From Thiohalomonas sp041685045 (GTDB lineage Bacteria; Pseudomonadota; Gammaproteobacteria; Thiohalomonadales; Thiohalomonadaceae): a stretch of DNA of 64,000 bases. The notes beneath the pieces were generated by a model that was given only the letters and a program-made list of their open reading frames with translations, was not told the DNA's origin and did no database searches. Location: positions 1 through 64,000 of the forward strand of contig JAWLGP010000003.1 in assembly GCA_041685045.1 (NCBI GenBank), given 5' to 3'. A program made the translations under genes and the position numbers. Positions 34,789 to 43,114 of this stretch are shown one piece after another; position 1 is the stretch's first letter, and every line of letters begins with the position of its first letter.

Positions 34789-36305
34789 GCCTGCTCCTCT
34801 TCGTCGCCCTCCCGGTCGCTGCAGCCGTCCTGGCTTGGCTGTCGGAGCGCCGGGGACCGGACTGGCCGCGCCGGGTTGCGCTCACCGCCGGCGCCTTGTT
34901 GCTGGGTCACGCCCTCTATCTGTGGGCGCTCACCGGAACCGACCGCTTCATCGGACAAGGCGACTGGTTCCTCGAACTCCAGGCGGACTGGTTTCCGCGC
35001 TTCGGCATCGGCTTCCATCTCGCGATGGACGGACTCGCCCTGCTGATGGTGCTGCTCACCGCATTGCTGGGATTGATGGCGGTGGTCTCCGCCTGGCACG
35101 TTCGCGAGCGCCCCGGTTTCTTTTTTTTCAACCTGCTCCTGACGCTGGCCGGTGTCTTCGGCGTGTTTCTCGCGCTCGACCTGTTTCTGTTCTTTTTCCT
35201 TTGGGAGGCGATGTTGGTCCCGATGTACTTCCTCATCGCCGTCTGGGGATATGAGCGCCGACGCTACGCGGCCCTCAAGTTCTTCCTGTTCACCCAGGCG
35301 AGCGGCCTGTTGATGCTGGTGTCCATCATCGCCCTGGCACTCGTCGTGCAACGCGAAACCGGCGTGCTGACCTTCGACTATTTCCGCTTGCTGGAGGCGG
35401 CTATCGGCAGCCGCGGAACGCTGTTCTCCGCTGCCGGCTGGATCATGCTCGGCTTCTTCGTCGCCTTCACCGTGAAGCTTCCGATCGTGCCGTTCCACCC
35501 CTGGCTGCCCGATGCCCACACCCAGGCACCAACGGCCGCGTCGGTACTCCTCGCCGGCATCCTGCTGAAGACGGGGGCGTACGGCTTGATCCGCTTCGTG
35601 GTTCCGCTGTTTCCGGCCGCTTCCATGGAGTTCGCACCGGTGGCGATGTCCCTTGGTGTCGTCGGCATCCTGTACGGTGCGCTGCTGGCCATCGGCCAAC
35701 GGGATTTGAAACGGTTGGTGGCCTACACCTCGGTCAGCCACATGGGCTTCGTCATGCTGGCGATCTTCGCCTGGACGGAACTCGCCCTACAGGGGGCGGT
35801 GGTGCAGATGATCGCCCACGGCCTCTCCACCGGTGCGTTGTTCATGCTGGTCGGCGCGCTGCAGGAACGGCTGCATACCCGCGACCTGAACGCGATGGGT
35901 GGGCTCTGGTCGCAGGTGCCGCGCCTCGCCGCGCTTGGACTATTTTTTGCGGTCGCCTCCCTCGGCCTGCCGGGACTTGGCAACTTCGTCGGCGAATTCC
36001 TCATTCTTCTCGGCAGTTGGCCGGTCAGCGCGGGCTTGACCGTGACGGCCGCCCTCGGACTGATTGCCGCCGCGGTGTATGCGCTGCTTATGGTGCAGCG
36101 GGCGTTTCACGGGGAGCCAGGGTCGCTCCCCTCTCCCCCCGATCTCGGGCGCCGGGAAATGACGGCACTCTCGACCCTGGCCATTTCCCTGATCGGCGTT
36201 GGGCTCTATCCTTCGCCGCTGTTCGAAACGGCCGGCCCGGCATTGACGTGGTTGCGGGACATCGTTGACCTGCAGATGGCCCTGGCACGGGGCGGTTGGC
36301 CGTGA
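34785..36305 (+). CDS. nuoM: NADH-quinone oxidoreductase subunit M
   Basis: This 506-residue antiporter-like subunit (ND4) shows FLWEAMLVPMYFLIAVWGYE with the conserved glutamate and KLPIVPFHPWLPDAHTQAPT with the channel lysine, plus ISHMGF-like VSHMGFVMLAIF. Fourteen helices are expected. The ATG overlaps the nuoL stop by 4 bp, and its own stop overlaps the nuoN GTG. No anomaly was noticed. Confidence 0.95.
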   Translation: MSLLLFVALPVAAAVLAWLSERRGPDWPRRVALTAGALLLGHALYLWALTGTDRFIGQGDWFLELQADWFPRFGIGFHLAMDGLALLMVLLTALLGLMAVVSAWHVRERPGFFFFNLLLTLAGVFGVFLALDLFLFFFLWEAMLVPMYFLIAVWGYERRRYAALKFFLFTQASGLLMLVSIIALALVVQRETGVLTFDYFRLLEAAIGSRGTLFSAAGWIMLGFFVAFTVKLPIVPFHPWLPDAHTQAPTAASVLLAGILLKTGAYGLIRFVVPLFPAASMEFAPVAMSLGVVGILYGALLAIGQRDLKRLVAYTSVSHMGFVMLAIFAWTELALQGAVVQMIAHGLSTGALFMLVGALQERLHTRDLNAMGGLWSQVPRLAALGLFFAVASLGLPGLGNFVGEFLILLGSWPVSAGLTVTAALGLIAAAVYALLMVQRAFHGEPGSLPSPPDLGRREMTALSTLAISLIGVGLYPSPLFETAGPALTWLRDIVDLQMALARGGWP

Positions 36306-37747
36306 ACGGTACCGACCTCATTGCGATCCTGCCGCTGATCATCACCGCTGCTACCAGCGTGGTGGTGCTGCTGATGGTCGCCTTCCTGCCGGGGCACCGC
36401 GGCCTGTCTGTCGTCACCGGGATCGGCCTGGTGGCGGTGCTGTTGGTGCTGCCCTGGTCGGCGGCGCTCGCCCCTCGGCAGGTCACACCACTCCTGCTGG
36501 TCGACGGCTACGCACTGTTTTTCACTGCGCTGATCAGCGTATCCGGCCTGGCGATTTCGGTTCTGGCATTCGGCTATCTCGAAGGACGCCCACCCGGCGA
36601 GCCATCGATCCGCTACGGCAATTTTTATCCGCTGCTGCTGATTGCGATTGTCGGGGGTATCGTGCTCGCCTCGGCCAATCACTTGGCCTCGCTGTTTCTC
36701 GGCTTCGAACTACTCAGCGTGGCCCTGTTCGGCTTGATCGCCTACCCCGTGGAGCATCGTCGTGCGTTGGAGGCCGCAGCCAAATACCTGATCCTGGCCG
36801 GCGCCTCGTCGGCATTTCTGCTTTTCGGCATGGCGTTGCTGTTCGCCGAGACCGGTACGCTGATGTTCAGCGGACCGAGCCAGGCCGCCGACGCCGGCGG
36901 CGGTTACCTGCTGTTTGGATATGCCTTGCTGGTGGTGGGCATCGGCTTCAAGCTGTCGCTGGTTCCCTTCCACATGTGGACACCGGACGTCTTCGAAGGC
37001 GCACCCGCCCCCGTGGGCGCTCTCGTCTCGACCATATCGAAAGGGGCGGTCGCCACCGTGCTGCTGCGCTTTCTGATCGACACCGACGCCTTCAGGAATG
37101 AGGTGGTCATCGATCTCCTGGCGCTCGCAGCATTCGCCTCGATGTTGGTCGGCAATCTGCTCGCGCTGCTTCAGGACAACCTCAAACGGATGCTGGCCTA
37201 CTCTTCGATCGCCCATTTCGGCTATCTGCTCGTAGGCATAGTGGCGGGCGGGGCGTTTGCCGCGGAAGTGGTGGGGTATTACCTGGTGGCCTACTTCGCG
37301 ACCATGATCGGCGCCTTTGGCGTCATCACCGTTTACTCCCGCGGCAGCTTGGTGGACCTCGATCAACGTTCCGATTATCAAGGGCTCTTCTACGCCCGTC
37401 CCTGGTTGGCCGGGACCCTCACCGGCATGCTGCTGTCGCTGGCCGGGATTCCGCTGACGATCGGCTTCATCGGCAAGTACTACGCTCTTGCCGCCGGGGT
37501 CGAAGCCGAACGCTGGTGGTTGGTCGGTGCACTGCTGGTGGGGAGCGCCATCGCGCTGTTCTACTATCTGCGTTGGGTACTGGTGCTGTTTGCACCCCCA
37601 CCGGAGGGGCGCCCGGTCGTCGCGGCCGGGGTGGGTTCGAGCGCGGTGCTGGTGGTTCTCGCGCTGCTGCTGGTGGGGTTGGGGGTCTATCCGCAACCGT
37701 TGGCGTCGCTATTGGAAATGGATGTCGCTCGCGCGTTGGTTCCGTGA
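36302..37747 (+). CDS. nuoN: NADH-quinone oxidoreductase subunit N
   Basis: This is the third antiporter-like subunit (ND2), 481 residues. FLGFELLSVALFGLIAY carries the family glutamate, FKLSLVPFHMWTPDVFEGAP the lysine, and LAYSSIAHFGYLLVGI the later conserved helix. I start at the GTG at 36302, which gives a 4-bp overlap with nuoM like its neighbours; a TTG at 36296 is also in frame. It closes the nuo operon. A palindromic repeat, rather than a clear terminator, follows. Confidence 0.94.
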   Translation: MNGTDLIAILPLIITAATSVVVLLMVAFLPGHRGLSVVTGIGLVAVLLVLPWSAALAPRQVTPLLLVDGYALFFTALISVSGLAISVLAFGYLEGRPPGEPSIRYGNFYPLLLIAIVGGIVLASANHLASLFLGFELLSVALFGLIAYPVEHRRALEAAAKYLILAGASSAFLLFGMALLFAETGTLMFSGPSQAADAGGGYLLFGYALLVVGIGFKLSLVPFHMWTPDVFEGAPAPVGALVSTISKGAVATVLLRFLIDTDAFRNEVVIDLLALAAFASMLVGNLLALLQDNLKRMLAYSSIAHFGYLLVGIVAGGAFAAEVVGYYLVAYFATMIGAFGVITVYSRGSLVDLDQRSDYQGLFYARPWLAGTLTGMLLSLAGIPLTIGFIGKYYALAAGVEAERWWLVGALLVGSAIALFYYLRWVLVLFAPPPEGRPVVAAGVGSSAVLVVLALLLVGLGVYPQPLASLLEMDVARALVP

Positions 37748-37770
37748 CCAGACGGCAACCCGGATTTCGA

Positions 37771-37886
37771 GGATGGGCAAAGGAGCGAAGCGACGTGCCC
37801 ATCACCTCGACGAATCGATGGGCACGCTGCGCTTTGCCCATCCTACGGCTTGCGTAGGATGGGTGGTGAGCCTGCGAACCGCATCA
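37771..37886. repeat. Multi-hairpin dispersed repeat, GATGGGCA family (long form)
   Basis: Three hairpins follow one another: GATGGGCA with TGCCCATC (37772-37803), the same pair again (37817-37842), and ATCCTACG with CGTAGGAT (37840-37860). The element ends in GAGCCTGCGAACCGCATCA. A shorter copy lies at 48566-48643 in the opposite orientation. It fills the gap between the convergent nuoN and lysS and may act as a bidirectional transcription end, though no T-run is present. Confidence 0.85.
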
Positions 37887-37890
37887 CTCC

Positions 37891-39402
37891 CTACTCGGCG
37901 CGCTCCGGGCGCATGTGCGGGAACAGCAGCACATCGCGGATTGAAGGCGAGTCGGTGAGCAGCATCACCAGTCGGTCGATGCCGATGCCTTCGCCGGCGG
38001 TTGGCGGCAGGCCGTGCTCGAGGGCCACGATGTAGTCGGCGTCGAAGTGCATCGCCTCGTGGTCACCGGCGGCCTTCTCTTCCACCTGCTTGCGGAAGCG
38101 CTCCGCCTGGTCCTCTGCGTCGTTGAGCTCGGAGAAGCCGTTGGCGATCTCGCGACCGCCGACGAAGAATTCGAAGCGATCAGTGACGAACGGGTTGGCG
38201 TCACAGCGCCGTGCCAGAGGCGAGACTTCGGTCGGATACTCGGTGATGAAGGTGGGTTCCTTCAGGCGGTGTTCCACTGTCTTTTCGAAGATTTCGATCT
38301 GCACCTTGCCCAGACCCCAGCCCTCCTTGAGCGGAATGCCCAGGCCTTCGGCCACCTTGCGGGCCGCATCCAGGTCATCAATCTGCTCGGGCGCGATCTC
38401 GGGATTGAACTGCAAAATCGATTCGCGCACGCTCATGCGGCGGAACGGTTCGCCGAAGTGGTAGGTCTCGCCCTGGTACTCGATGCTGGTTCGGCCCAGC
38501 ACCTTTTCGCAGACGTCGCGCAGCATCGCCTCGGTCAGGTCCATCAGCTCGTGGTAGTCGGCATAGGCCTGGTAGAACTCGAGCATGGTGAACTCGGGGT
38601 TGTGCCGGGTGGAGAGCCCCTCGTTGCGGAAATTGCGGTTGATCTCGAACACCTTTTCGAAGCCGCCGACCACCAGCCGCTTGAGGTAGAGTTCCGGCGC
38701 GATCCGCAGGTAGAGCTCCATGTCCAGGGCGTTGTGATAGGTGATGAACGGCCGCGCGGTGGCTCCGCCCGGGATCGCCTGCATCATCGGGGTTTCCACT
38801 TCGAGGAAACCGCGATGCACCAGGAACTCCCGGATATGGTGGATCACCTGGGAGCGCACCCGGAAGGTCTCACGGGTGACGTCGTTGATGATGAGGTCGA
38901 CGTAGCGCTGGCGGTAGCGCTGCTCCTGGTCGGTCAGGCCATGCCACTTGTCGGGGAGTGGGCGCAGTGACTTGGTGAGCAGACGAAGGCCGTCGACCTT
39001 GATCGACAGCTCACCGGTCTTGGTGCGGAACAGGGAACCCTCGGCGCCGATGATGTCACCCACGTCCCATTTCTTGAACTGCTCGTTGTAGAACCCTTCC
39101 GGCAGTGAGTCGCGCTGGACGAACAGCTGGATCTGGCCGGACATGTCCTTCACATGGGCGAACGACGCCTTGCCCATGATGCGCCGGCTCATCATCCGCC
39201 CGGCAACGGCGACCCGCACCGGATCGGCTTCCAGTGCGTCCGCATCCACTTCGCTGTACTTGGCGTGCAGCTCGCCCGCCATCACGTTGCGCCGAAAGTC
39301 GTTGGGAAAGGCCATGCCCAGCTCGCGCAGCGCCGTCAACTTGGCGCGCCGCTCGGCAATCAGCTTGTGTTCGTCTTGCGTCTGTTGCTGTTCTTCGCTC
39401 AT
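37891..39402 (-). CDS. lysS: Lysyl-tRNA synthetase, class II
   Basis: This 503-residue enzyme charges tRNA-Lys. The N-terminal OB-fold tRNA-binding domain covers about residues 50-155. The class II motifs are visible: motif 2 FRNEGLSTRHNPEFTMLEFY and motif 3 near GIGIDRLVMLLTDSPSIRDV. I start at the ATG at 39402; the 16 residues that could be read upstream (HLPPTIF and flanks) come from the inverted repeat of the adjacent element, not from the gene. No ribosome binding site is visible before the start, because the element ends about 11 bp upstream. prfB-lysS is a conserved operon; here a four-helix-bundle gene lies between them. Confidence 0.95.
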   Translation of the reverse strand: MSEEQQQTQDEHKLIAERRAKLTALRELGMAFPNDFRRNVMAGELHAKYSEVDADALEADPVRVAVAGRMMSRRIMGKASFAHVKDMSGQIQLFVQRDSLPEGFYNEQFKKWDVGDIIGAEGSLFRTKTGELSIKVDGLRLLTKSLRPLPDKWHGLTDQEQRYRQRYVDLIINDVTRETFRVRSQVIHHIREFLVHRGFLEVETPMMQAIPGGATARPFITYHNALDMELYLRIAPELYLKRLVVGGFEKVFEINRNFRNEGLSTRHNPEFTMLEFYQAYADYHELMDLTEAMLRDVCEKVLGRTSIEYQGETYHFGEPFRRMSVRESILQFNPEIAPEQIDDLDAARKVAEGLGIPLKEGWGLGKVQIEIFEKTVEHRLKEPTFITEYPTEVSPLARRCDANPFVTDRFEFFVGGREIANGFSELNDAEDQAERFRKQVEEKAAGDHEAMHFDADYIVALEHGLPPTAGEGIGIDRLVMLLTDSPSIRDVLLFPHMRPERAE

Positions 39403-39412
39403 TACATTTCTG

Positions 39413-39839
39413 AATATGGTAGGTGGTAGGTGGAATATGGGGTTACGCACGAACCGAGCTTGCGAGCCCGTGCAGCATTCGACCTACCCTGTTACAAGCT
39501 TCGAAATAAGAGTCGGCTATTTCCAGGAACCCAAGGTCGCGACACAGGATGAAGAAGTAACGCAGCTCCTCCAACGAAGCCTGTGCAATGTTGTAGAAAT
39601 GAGCCTTGTCCCGTAATCCTCTTCTCTTAAACCCTTCGACGATATTCGCCGGAACCGAAACCGCAGCCCGCCGCATCTGTGATATCAAGCCATACCTCTC
39701 GTGCGACGGGAGCTGCTCGGTAAGGCGATAGACACCGAGAACCAAGCGGTGAGCTTCCTGCCAAACGTCCAGTTGTTCAAATGAGTTGATGGCCATCGCG
39801 TCCTTGCCCCCAATATTCCACCTACCTCATGCCACCTAC
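39413..39839 (-). mobile_element. Small inverted-repeat-bounded element with a four-helix-bundle gene
   Basis: The left end (39413-39442) reads TAGGTGGTAGGTGGAATATG then GGG. The right end (39807-39839), on the opposite strand, has GTAGGTGG, a short spacer, then GGTAGGTGGAATATTGGGG. The four-helix-bundle gene starts 11 bp inside the right end and its stop codon directly abuts the left end. The 427-bp unit fits exactly between the prfB stop codon, which lies inside the right repeat, and the lysS start. A gene-less sequence with the same ends occurs at 45161-45265. No target-site duplication could be recognised and no transposase is encoded, so the unit would need help in trans. Confidence 0.7.
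39443..39796 (-). CDS. Four-helix-bundle protein (23S rRNA intervening-sequence / S23 family)
   Basis: This 117-residue, mostly helical protein has the family marks FEQLDVWQEAHRLVLGVYRL, YGLISQMRRAAVSVPANIVE, GFKRRG and LEELRYFFILCRDLGF. Relatives occur as ORFs in intervening sequences of 23S rRNA genes and as stand-alone genes. Some resemble the accessory Avd protein of diversity-generating retroelements, which binds nucleic acid as a pentamer. AAGGA is correctly placed before the ATG at 39796. Base composition is clearly lower in GC than prfB and lysS. Inverted repeats flank it and it is co-oriented with the operon, so it is expressed by read-through. Its biochemical function is unknown. 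Confidence 0.88.
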   Translation of the reverse strand: MAINSFEQLDVWQEAHRLVLGVYRLTEQLPSHERYGLISQMRRAAVSVPANIVEGFKRRGLRDKAHFYNIAQASLEELRYFFILCRDLGFLEIADSYFEACNRVGRMLHGLASSVRA

Positions 39840-40934
39840 AAACCCGCCTTCAGGCTGGCCTCGATGAAGTCGTCCAGGTCGCCGTCGAGGACAACCTGGG
39901 TGTTGCCGGTCTCGATGCCGGTGCGCAGGTCCTTGATGCGGGACTGGTCCAGCACGTAGGAGCGGATCTGGCTGCCCCAGCCGATGTCGGCCTTGGTATC
40001 CTCCACGGCCTGGGCGGCGGCGTTGCGCTTCTGCATTTCCAGCTCATAAAGCTTGGCCTTGAGCTGCTTCATGGAGCGGTCCTTGTTCTGGTGCTGGGAA
40101 CGCTCGCTTTGGCACTGCACGACGATGCCGGTCGGGTTGTGGGTGATGCGCACGGCCGACTCCGTCCGGTTGACGTGCTGGCCGCCGGCGCCGGAGGCAC
40201 GATAGACGTCGATCCGCAGATCGGCCGGATTGATCTCGATATCGATGTCGTCGTCCACCTCGGGCGAAACGAACACCGAGGAGAACGAAGTGTGGCGGCG
40301 ATTGCCGGAATCGAACGGCGATTTGCGCACCAGCCGGTGCACGCCGGTCTCGGTGCGCAGCCAGCCATAGGCGTACTCGCCTTCGAAGCGGATGGTGGCG
40401 CTCTTGATGCCCGCCACTTCGCCCTCGGAGACCTCCATCAGCTCGGTCTTGAAGCCGTGGCGCTCGCCCCAGCGCAGATACATGCGCAGCAGCATGTTGG
40501 CCCAGTCCTGTGCCTCGGTACCGCCGGAGCCGGCCTGGACATCGAGGAACGCGTTGTGGGCGTCCATCTCGCCGGAGAACATGCGACGAAATTCGAGATC
40601 CGCAAGCTGCTTCTCGGCCTTATCGAGATCGGCGGAAACGGCGCTGATGGTATCGTCATCGCCCTCCTCCTTCGCCATCTCCAGCAGGTCGGCCGAATCG
40701 CTCAGGGTGCCGTCGAGCTTGGCGATGGTGTTGACCACCCTCTCCAGGGCAGCGCGCTCGCGACCCAGTTCCTGGGCGCGCTCCGGTTTGTCCCAGACCT
40801 TGGGGTCTTCCAGCTCGCGGGTTACTTCGACCAGCCGTTCACTCTTGGCTTCGTAGTCAAAGATACCCCCTCAGGGCGTCCACGCGCCCTTGCATGTCCT
40901 TGAGGTGGTTCAGGATCGGATTTATTTCGATCAT
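39836..40934 (-). CDS. prfB: Peptide chain release factor 2 (programmed +1 frameshift)
   Basis: This release factor recognises UGA and UAA. It starts at the ATG at 40934 (MIEINPILNHLKDMQGRV), reads 25 codons, meets an in-frame TGA at 40857-40859 and continues in the +1 frame to 39836. The frameshifted product is about 365 residues. GGQ, the peptidyl-hydrolase motif, is in YRASGAGGQHVNRTESAVR, and the anticodon-like SPF is in VRKSPFDSGNR. The stop codon is TAG, which RF2 itself does not read, and it lies within the inverted repeat of the downstream element. prfB-lysS and recJ-prfB neighbourhoods are conserved in Gammaproteobacteria. Confidence 0.96.
40857..40871 (-). promoter_or_regulatory. 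prfB autoregulatory frameshift site
   Basis: The minus strand reads AGGGGGTATCTTTGA, identical to the E. coli site: an internal Shine-Dalgarno-like AGGGGG, then CTT TGA. The TGA is codon 26. When RF2 is scarce the ribosome slips +1 at CTT and makes full-length RF2. Confidence 0.97.
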
Positions 40935-41078
40935 GTCGGGAAGTCGTTGGAATGTGTGGGAAAACGGCCGAGCATCATACTACAGCGGCCGGGCCCGGGT
41001 GAACCACGCCGCTCGTAACTCCTTTCGCTCCGTCTAAGCGGTTGCATATGACTCCACCCCCGGACAGGAGGTCAAGCC

Positions 41079-41299
41079 ATGAAAGAGATCACGATCAACG
41101 TCAACGGTCTGGATATCGATTACCGCACGGCCAACCAGATCGCCCAATCGGTAGCCGCGATGCTCGAGCGGGAGCCGATGGTGATTGCTTGGCACGACAA
41201 ACCCCACGCCAGAATGGCGCCGCAGATCGAGGGGGCGGCGACATCCACACCCGCTGGCACGACTACGGGGGCACGGCGGCTCGTCGTAACCCGTTGTAG
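41079..41299 (+). pseudogene. Small AF1514-like conserved protein, apparently frameshifted
   Basis: GGAGGT upstream of the ATG at 41079 and MKEITINVNGLDIDYRTANQ then AMLEREPMVIAWHDK suggest a real small gene of the AF1514/DUF5619-like kind (that family link is from memory and tentative). After APQIEG the frame goes to low-complexity sequence, while a -1 shift in the run of five G (near 41230-41236) gives GGGDIHTRWHDYGG, which looks like the natural continuation. Both versions then run into a palindromic repeat at 41296, so the 3' end is also damaged. I read it as a pseudogene; a sequencing error in the G-run would remove the first problem only. Confidence 0.5.
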
Positions 41300-41348
41300 T
41301 AACGACGGCAGCCGTGAAATGTCGAATCGCGGCTGCCGCCGCTCCTAC
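41296..41348. repeat. REP-like palindrome
   Basis: CGGCAGCCG at 41306-41314 pairs with CGGCTGCCG at 41330-41338, and the outer parts GTAG...CG and CG...CTAC pair imperfectly. Read on the minus strand it begins GTAGGAGCGGCGGCAGCCGC, the look of Pseudomonas-type REP sequences. It ends 12 bp before the recJ stop codon. Confidence 0.75.
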
Positions 41349-41359
41349 GAGTAAATGCC

Positions 41360-43114
41360 TCAGCCCGCCACCGGTAACGACGACTCCGCCGGCGCCAGGT
41401 GTTCCACGATCAATTGGACGCTGCGACGGCCGTTGAATTCATTGAGGTCGACCCGATAGGCGACATGCAGCTCCCCCGCGTTGGGGGCATCATCGACGGC
41501 ATTGAAGGCGATGGCGTCGAACGGCTTCGGGTGGTCGGGGTGGCGCAGCACCAGCTTGAGGTGACGTTCGCCAACCACGCGGCGACTGACCACCGCGAAG
41601 ACATCATCGAACACCGGCTCCGGAAAGCCCTGCCCCCAAGGCAGGGCGAAGCGCAGGGTCTGCGCCAGCTCTTCATCAACGCCGGCCGGTTCGAGCCGCC
41701 CGTCGCTGAGGATGATGCCCTCCAGGTCCTCCGCATTCAGCGCCCGGCGCACCTCCGCGTCGAACGCCTCCCGGAAGGTGCCGAGATTCTCCGCCCCAAT
41801 GGTGAGGCCGGCCGCCATGGCGTGCCCCCCGAACTTCACCAGCAGGCCCGGGTGGTGGGCAGCGACGGCATCGAGGGCATCGCGAATATGCAGGCCGGGA
41901 ATGGAGCGGGCCGATCCCTTGACCAGACCGTCGCTGCTGTCGGTGAAGACAATCACCGGCCGGTGAACCCGATCTTTCACCCGTGAGGCCAGGATCCCGA
42001 TCACCCCCTCGTGCCAGTCGGGGTCGTAGAGGCAGAGTCCATAGGGGAGGTCCGACGTCTCCAGGTGCATGCGTTTGAGAATGTCGAAGGCCTGCTCGCG
42101 CATTACTTCCTCGGTGCCGCGACGCTCCTTGTTCAACACATCCAGTTCGGCCGCCAGCCGGCGCGCGGTCGGCAGATCGTCGGCGAGCAGACAGCGGATC
42201 CCGAGGCTCATGTCGTGCATGCGTCCGGCGGCATTTAGCCGCGGACCGATGGCGAAGCCAAGGTCGGCGGTCACCAGCCGCTCCGGGCGACGACCGGCGA
42301 TCTCCATCAGGGCGGCGATCCCGGGGCAGGCGTGGCCGGCACGGATGCGGGCGATCCCCTGGGCCACCAGGATACGGTTGTTGTATTCCAGCGGCACCAC
42401 ATCGGCCACGGTGCCCAGGGCCACCAGGTCCAGCAACTGGGCCAGGTTGGGCTCGCCGATTCCCTGCCGCTCGAACCAGCCGCTCTCCCGCAGGTGGGCC
42501 CGCAGTGCCAGCATCACATAGAAAATCACCCCCACCCCGGCGAGTGACTTGGCCGGGAACCGGTCGCCCGGCTGGTTCGGATTGACGATCGCCTCGGCCT
42601 CCGGCAGCTCCGCGCCGGGCAAGTGGTGGTCGGTCACCAGCACGCGGATACCACGTGCGTGAGCGGCGCGGACCCCGTCCAGGCTCGAAATCCCGTTGTC
42701 CACGGTGACAATCAGGTCTGGCTGCCGCTCGGCGGCCACCGCGACGATCTCCGGCGTGAGTCCGTACCCGTACTCGAAACGGTTCGGCACCAGGAAATCC
42801 ACCTGCTCCGCACCGAGCATCCGCAACGCCCGGACCGCCAGCGTGGTGCTGGTGGCGCCGTCCGCGTCGAAGTCGCCGACGATCAGGATCCGCCACTGCC
42901 GGTCCAGCGCATCGGCCAACAACCGCACAGCGCCCTCCATCCCGGCCAGCGTCGCGCACGGCAGCAGGCCGCCAAGGGCATGCTCCAGCTCATCCCGGCT
43001 TTGCACCTTGCGGTTGGCGCAGACCTGCGCCAACACCGGGTGCAGTCCGGCCAACGCCGCGGGAACCGCAGCCGGTGTTCGGCGCACAATGCGCTTTCGC
43101 GGCATCAACGACAT
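41360..43114 (-). CDS. recJ: Single-stranded-DNA-specific exonuclease RecJ
   Basis: This 584-residue enzyme degrades single-stranded DNA 5' to 3' in recombination and mismatch repair. The DHH phosphoesterase motifs are present: GDFDADGATS with Asp81, Asp83 and Asp85, and TDHHLPGAEL with the DHH triad at 162-164. GFAIGPRLNAAGRM and the DHHA1 motif GGHAMAAG follow. It is preceded by the rpfE-like gene, whose stop overlaps the recJ start, and followed by prfB on the same strand. The start is the ATG at 43114; an in-frame ATG at 43105 (TGATG overlap) is an alternative. Confidence 0.95.
   Translation of the reverse strand: MSLMPRKRIVRRTPAAVPAALAGLHPVLAQVCANRKVQSRDELEHALGGLLPCATLAGMEGAVRLLADALDRQWRILIVGDFDADGATSTTLAVRALRMLGAEQVDFLVPNRFEYGYGLTPEIVAVAAERQPDLIVTVDNGISSLDGVRAAHARGIRVLVTDHHLPGAELPEAEAIVNPNQPGDRFPAKSLAGVGVIFYVMLALRAHLRESGWFERQGIGEPNLAQLLDLVALGTVADVVPLEYNNRILVAQGIARIRAGHACPGIAALMEIAGRRPERLVTADLGFAIGPRLNAAGRMHDMSLGIRCLLADDLPTARRLAAELDVLNKERRGTEEVMREQAFDILKRMHLETSDLPYGLCLYDPDWHEGVIGILASRVKDRVHRPVIVFTDSSDGLVKGSARSIPGLHIRDALDAVAAHHPGLLVKFGGHAMAAGLTIGAENLGTFREAFDAEVRRALNAEDLEGIILSDGRLEPAGVDEELAQTLRFALPWGQGFPEPVFDDVFAVVSRRVVGERHLKLVLRHPDHPKPFDAIAFNAVDDAPNAGELHVAYRVDLNEFNGRRSVQLIVEHLAPAESSLPVAG

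Noticed and set aside
39443..39796. Intervening sequence in a 23S rRNA gene, suggested by the S23-family protein
   Set aside because: The gene lies between prfB and lysS; no rRNA sequence flanks it.
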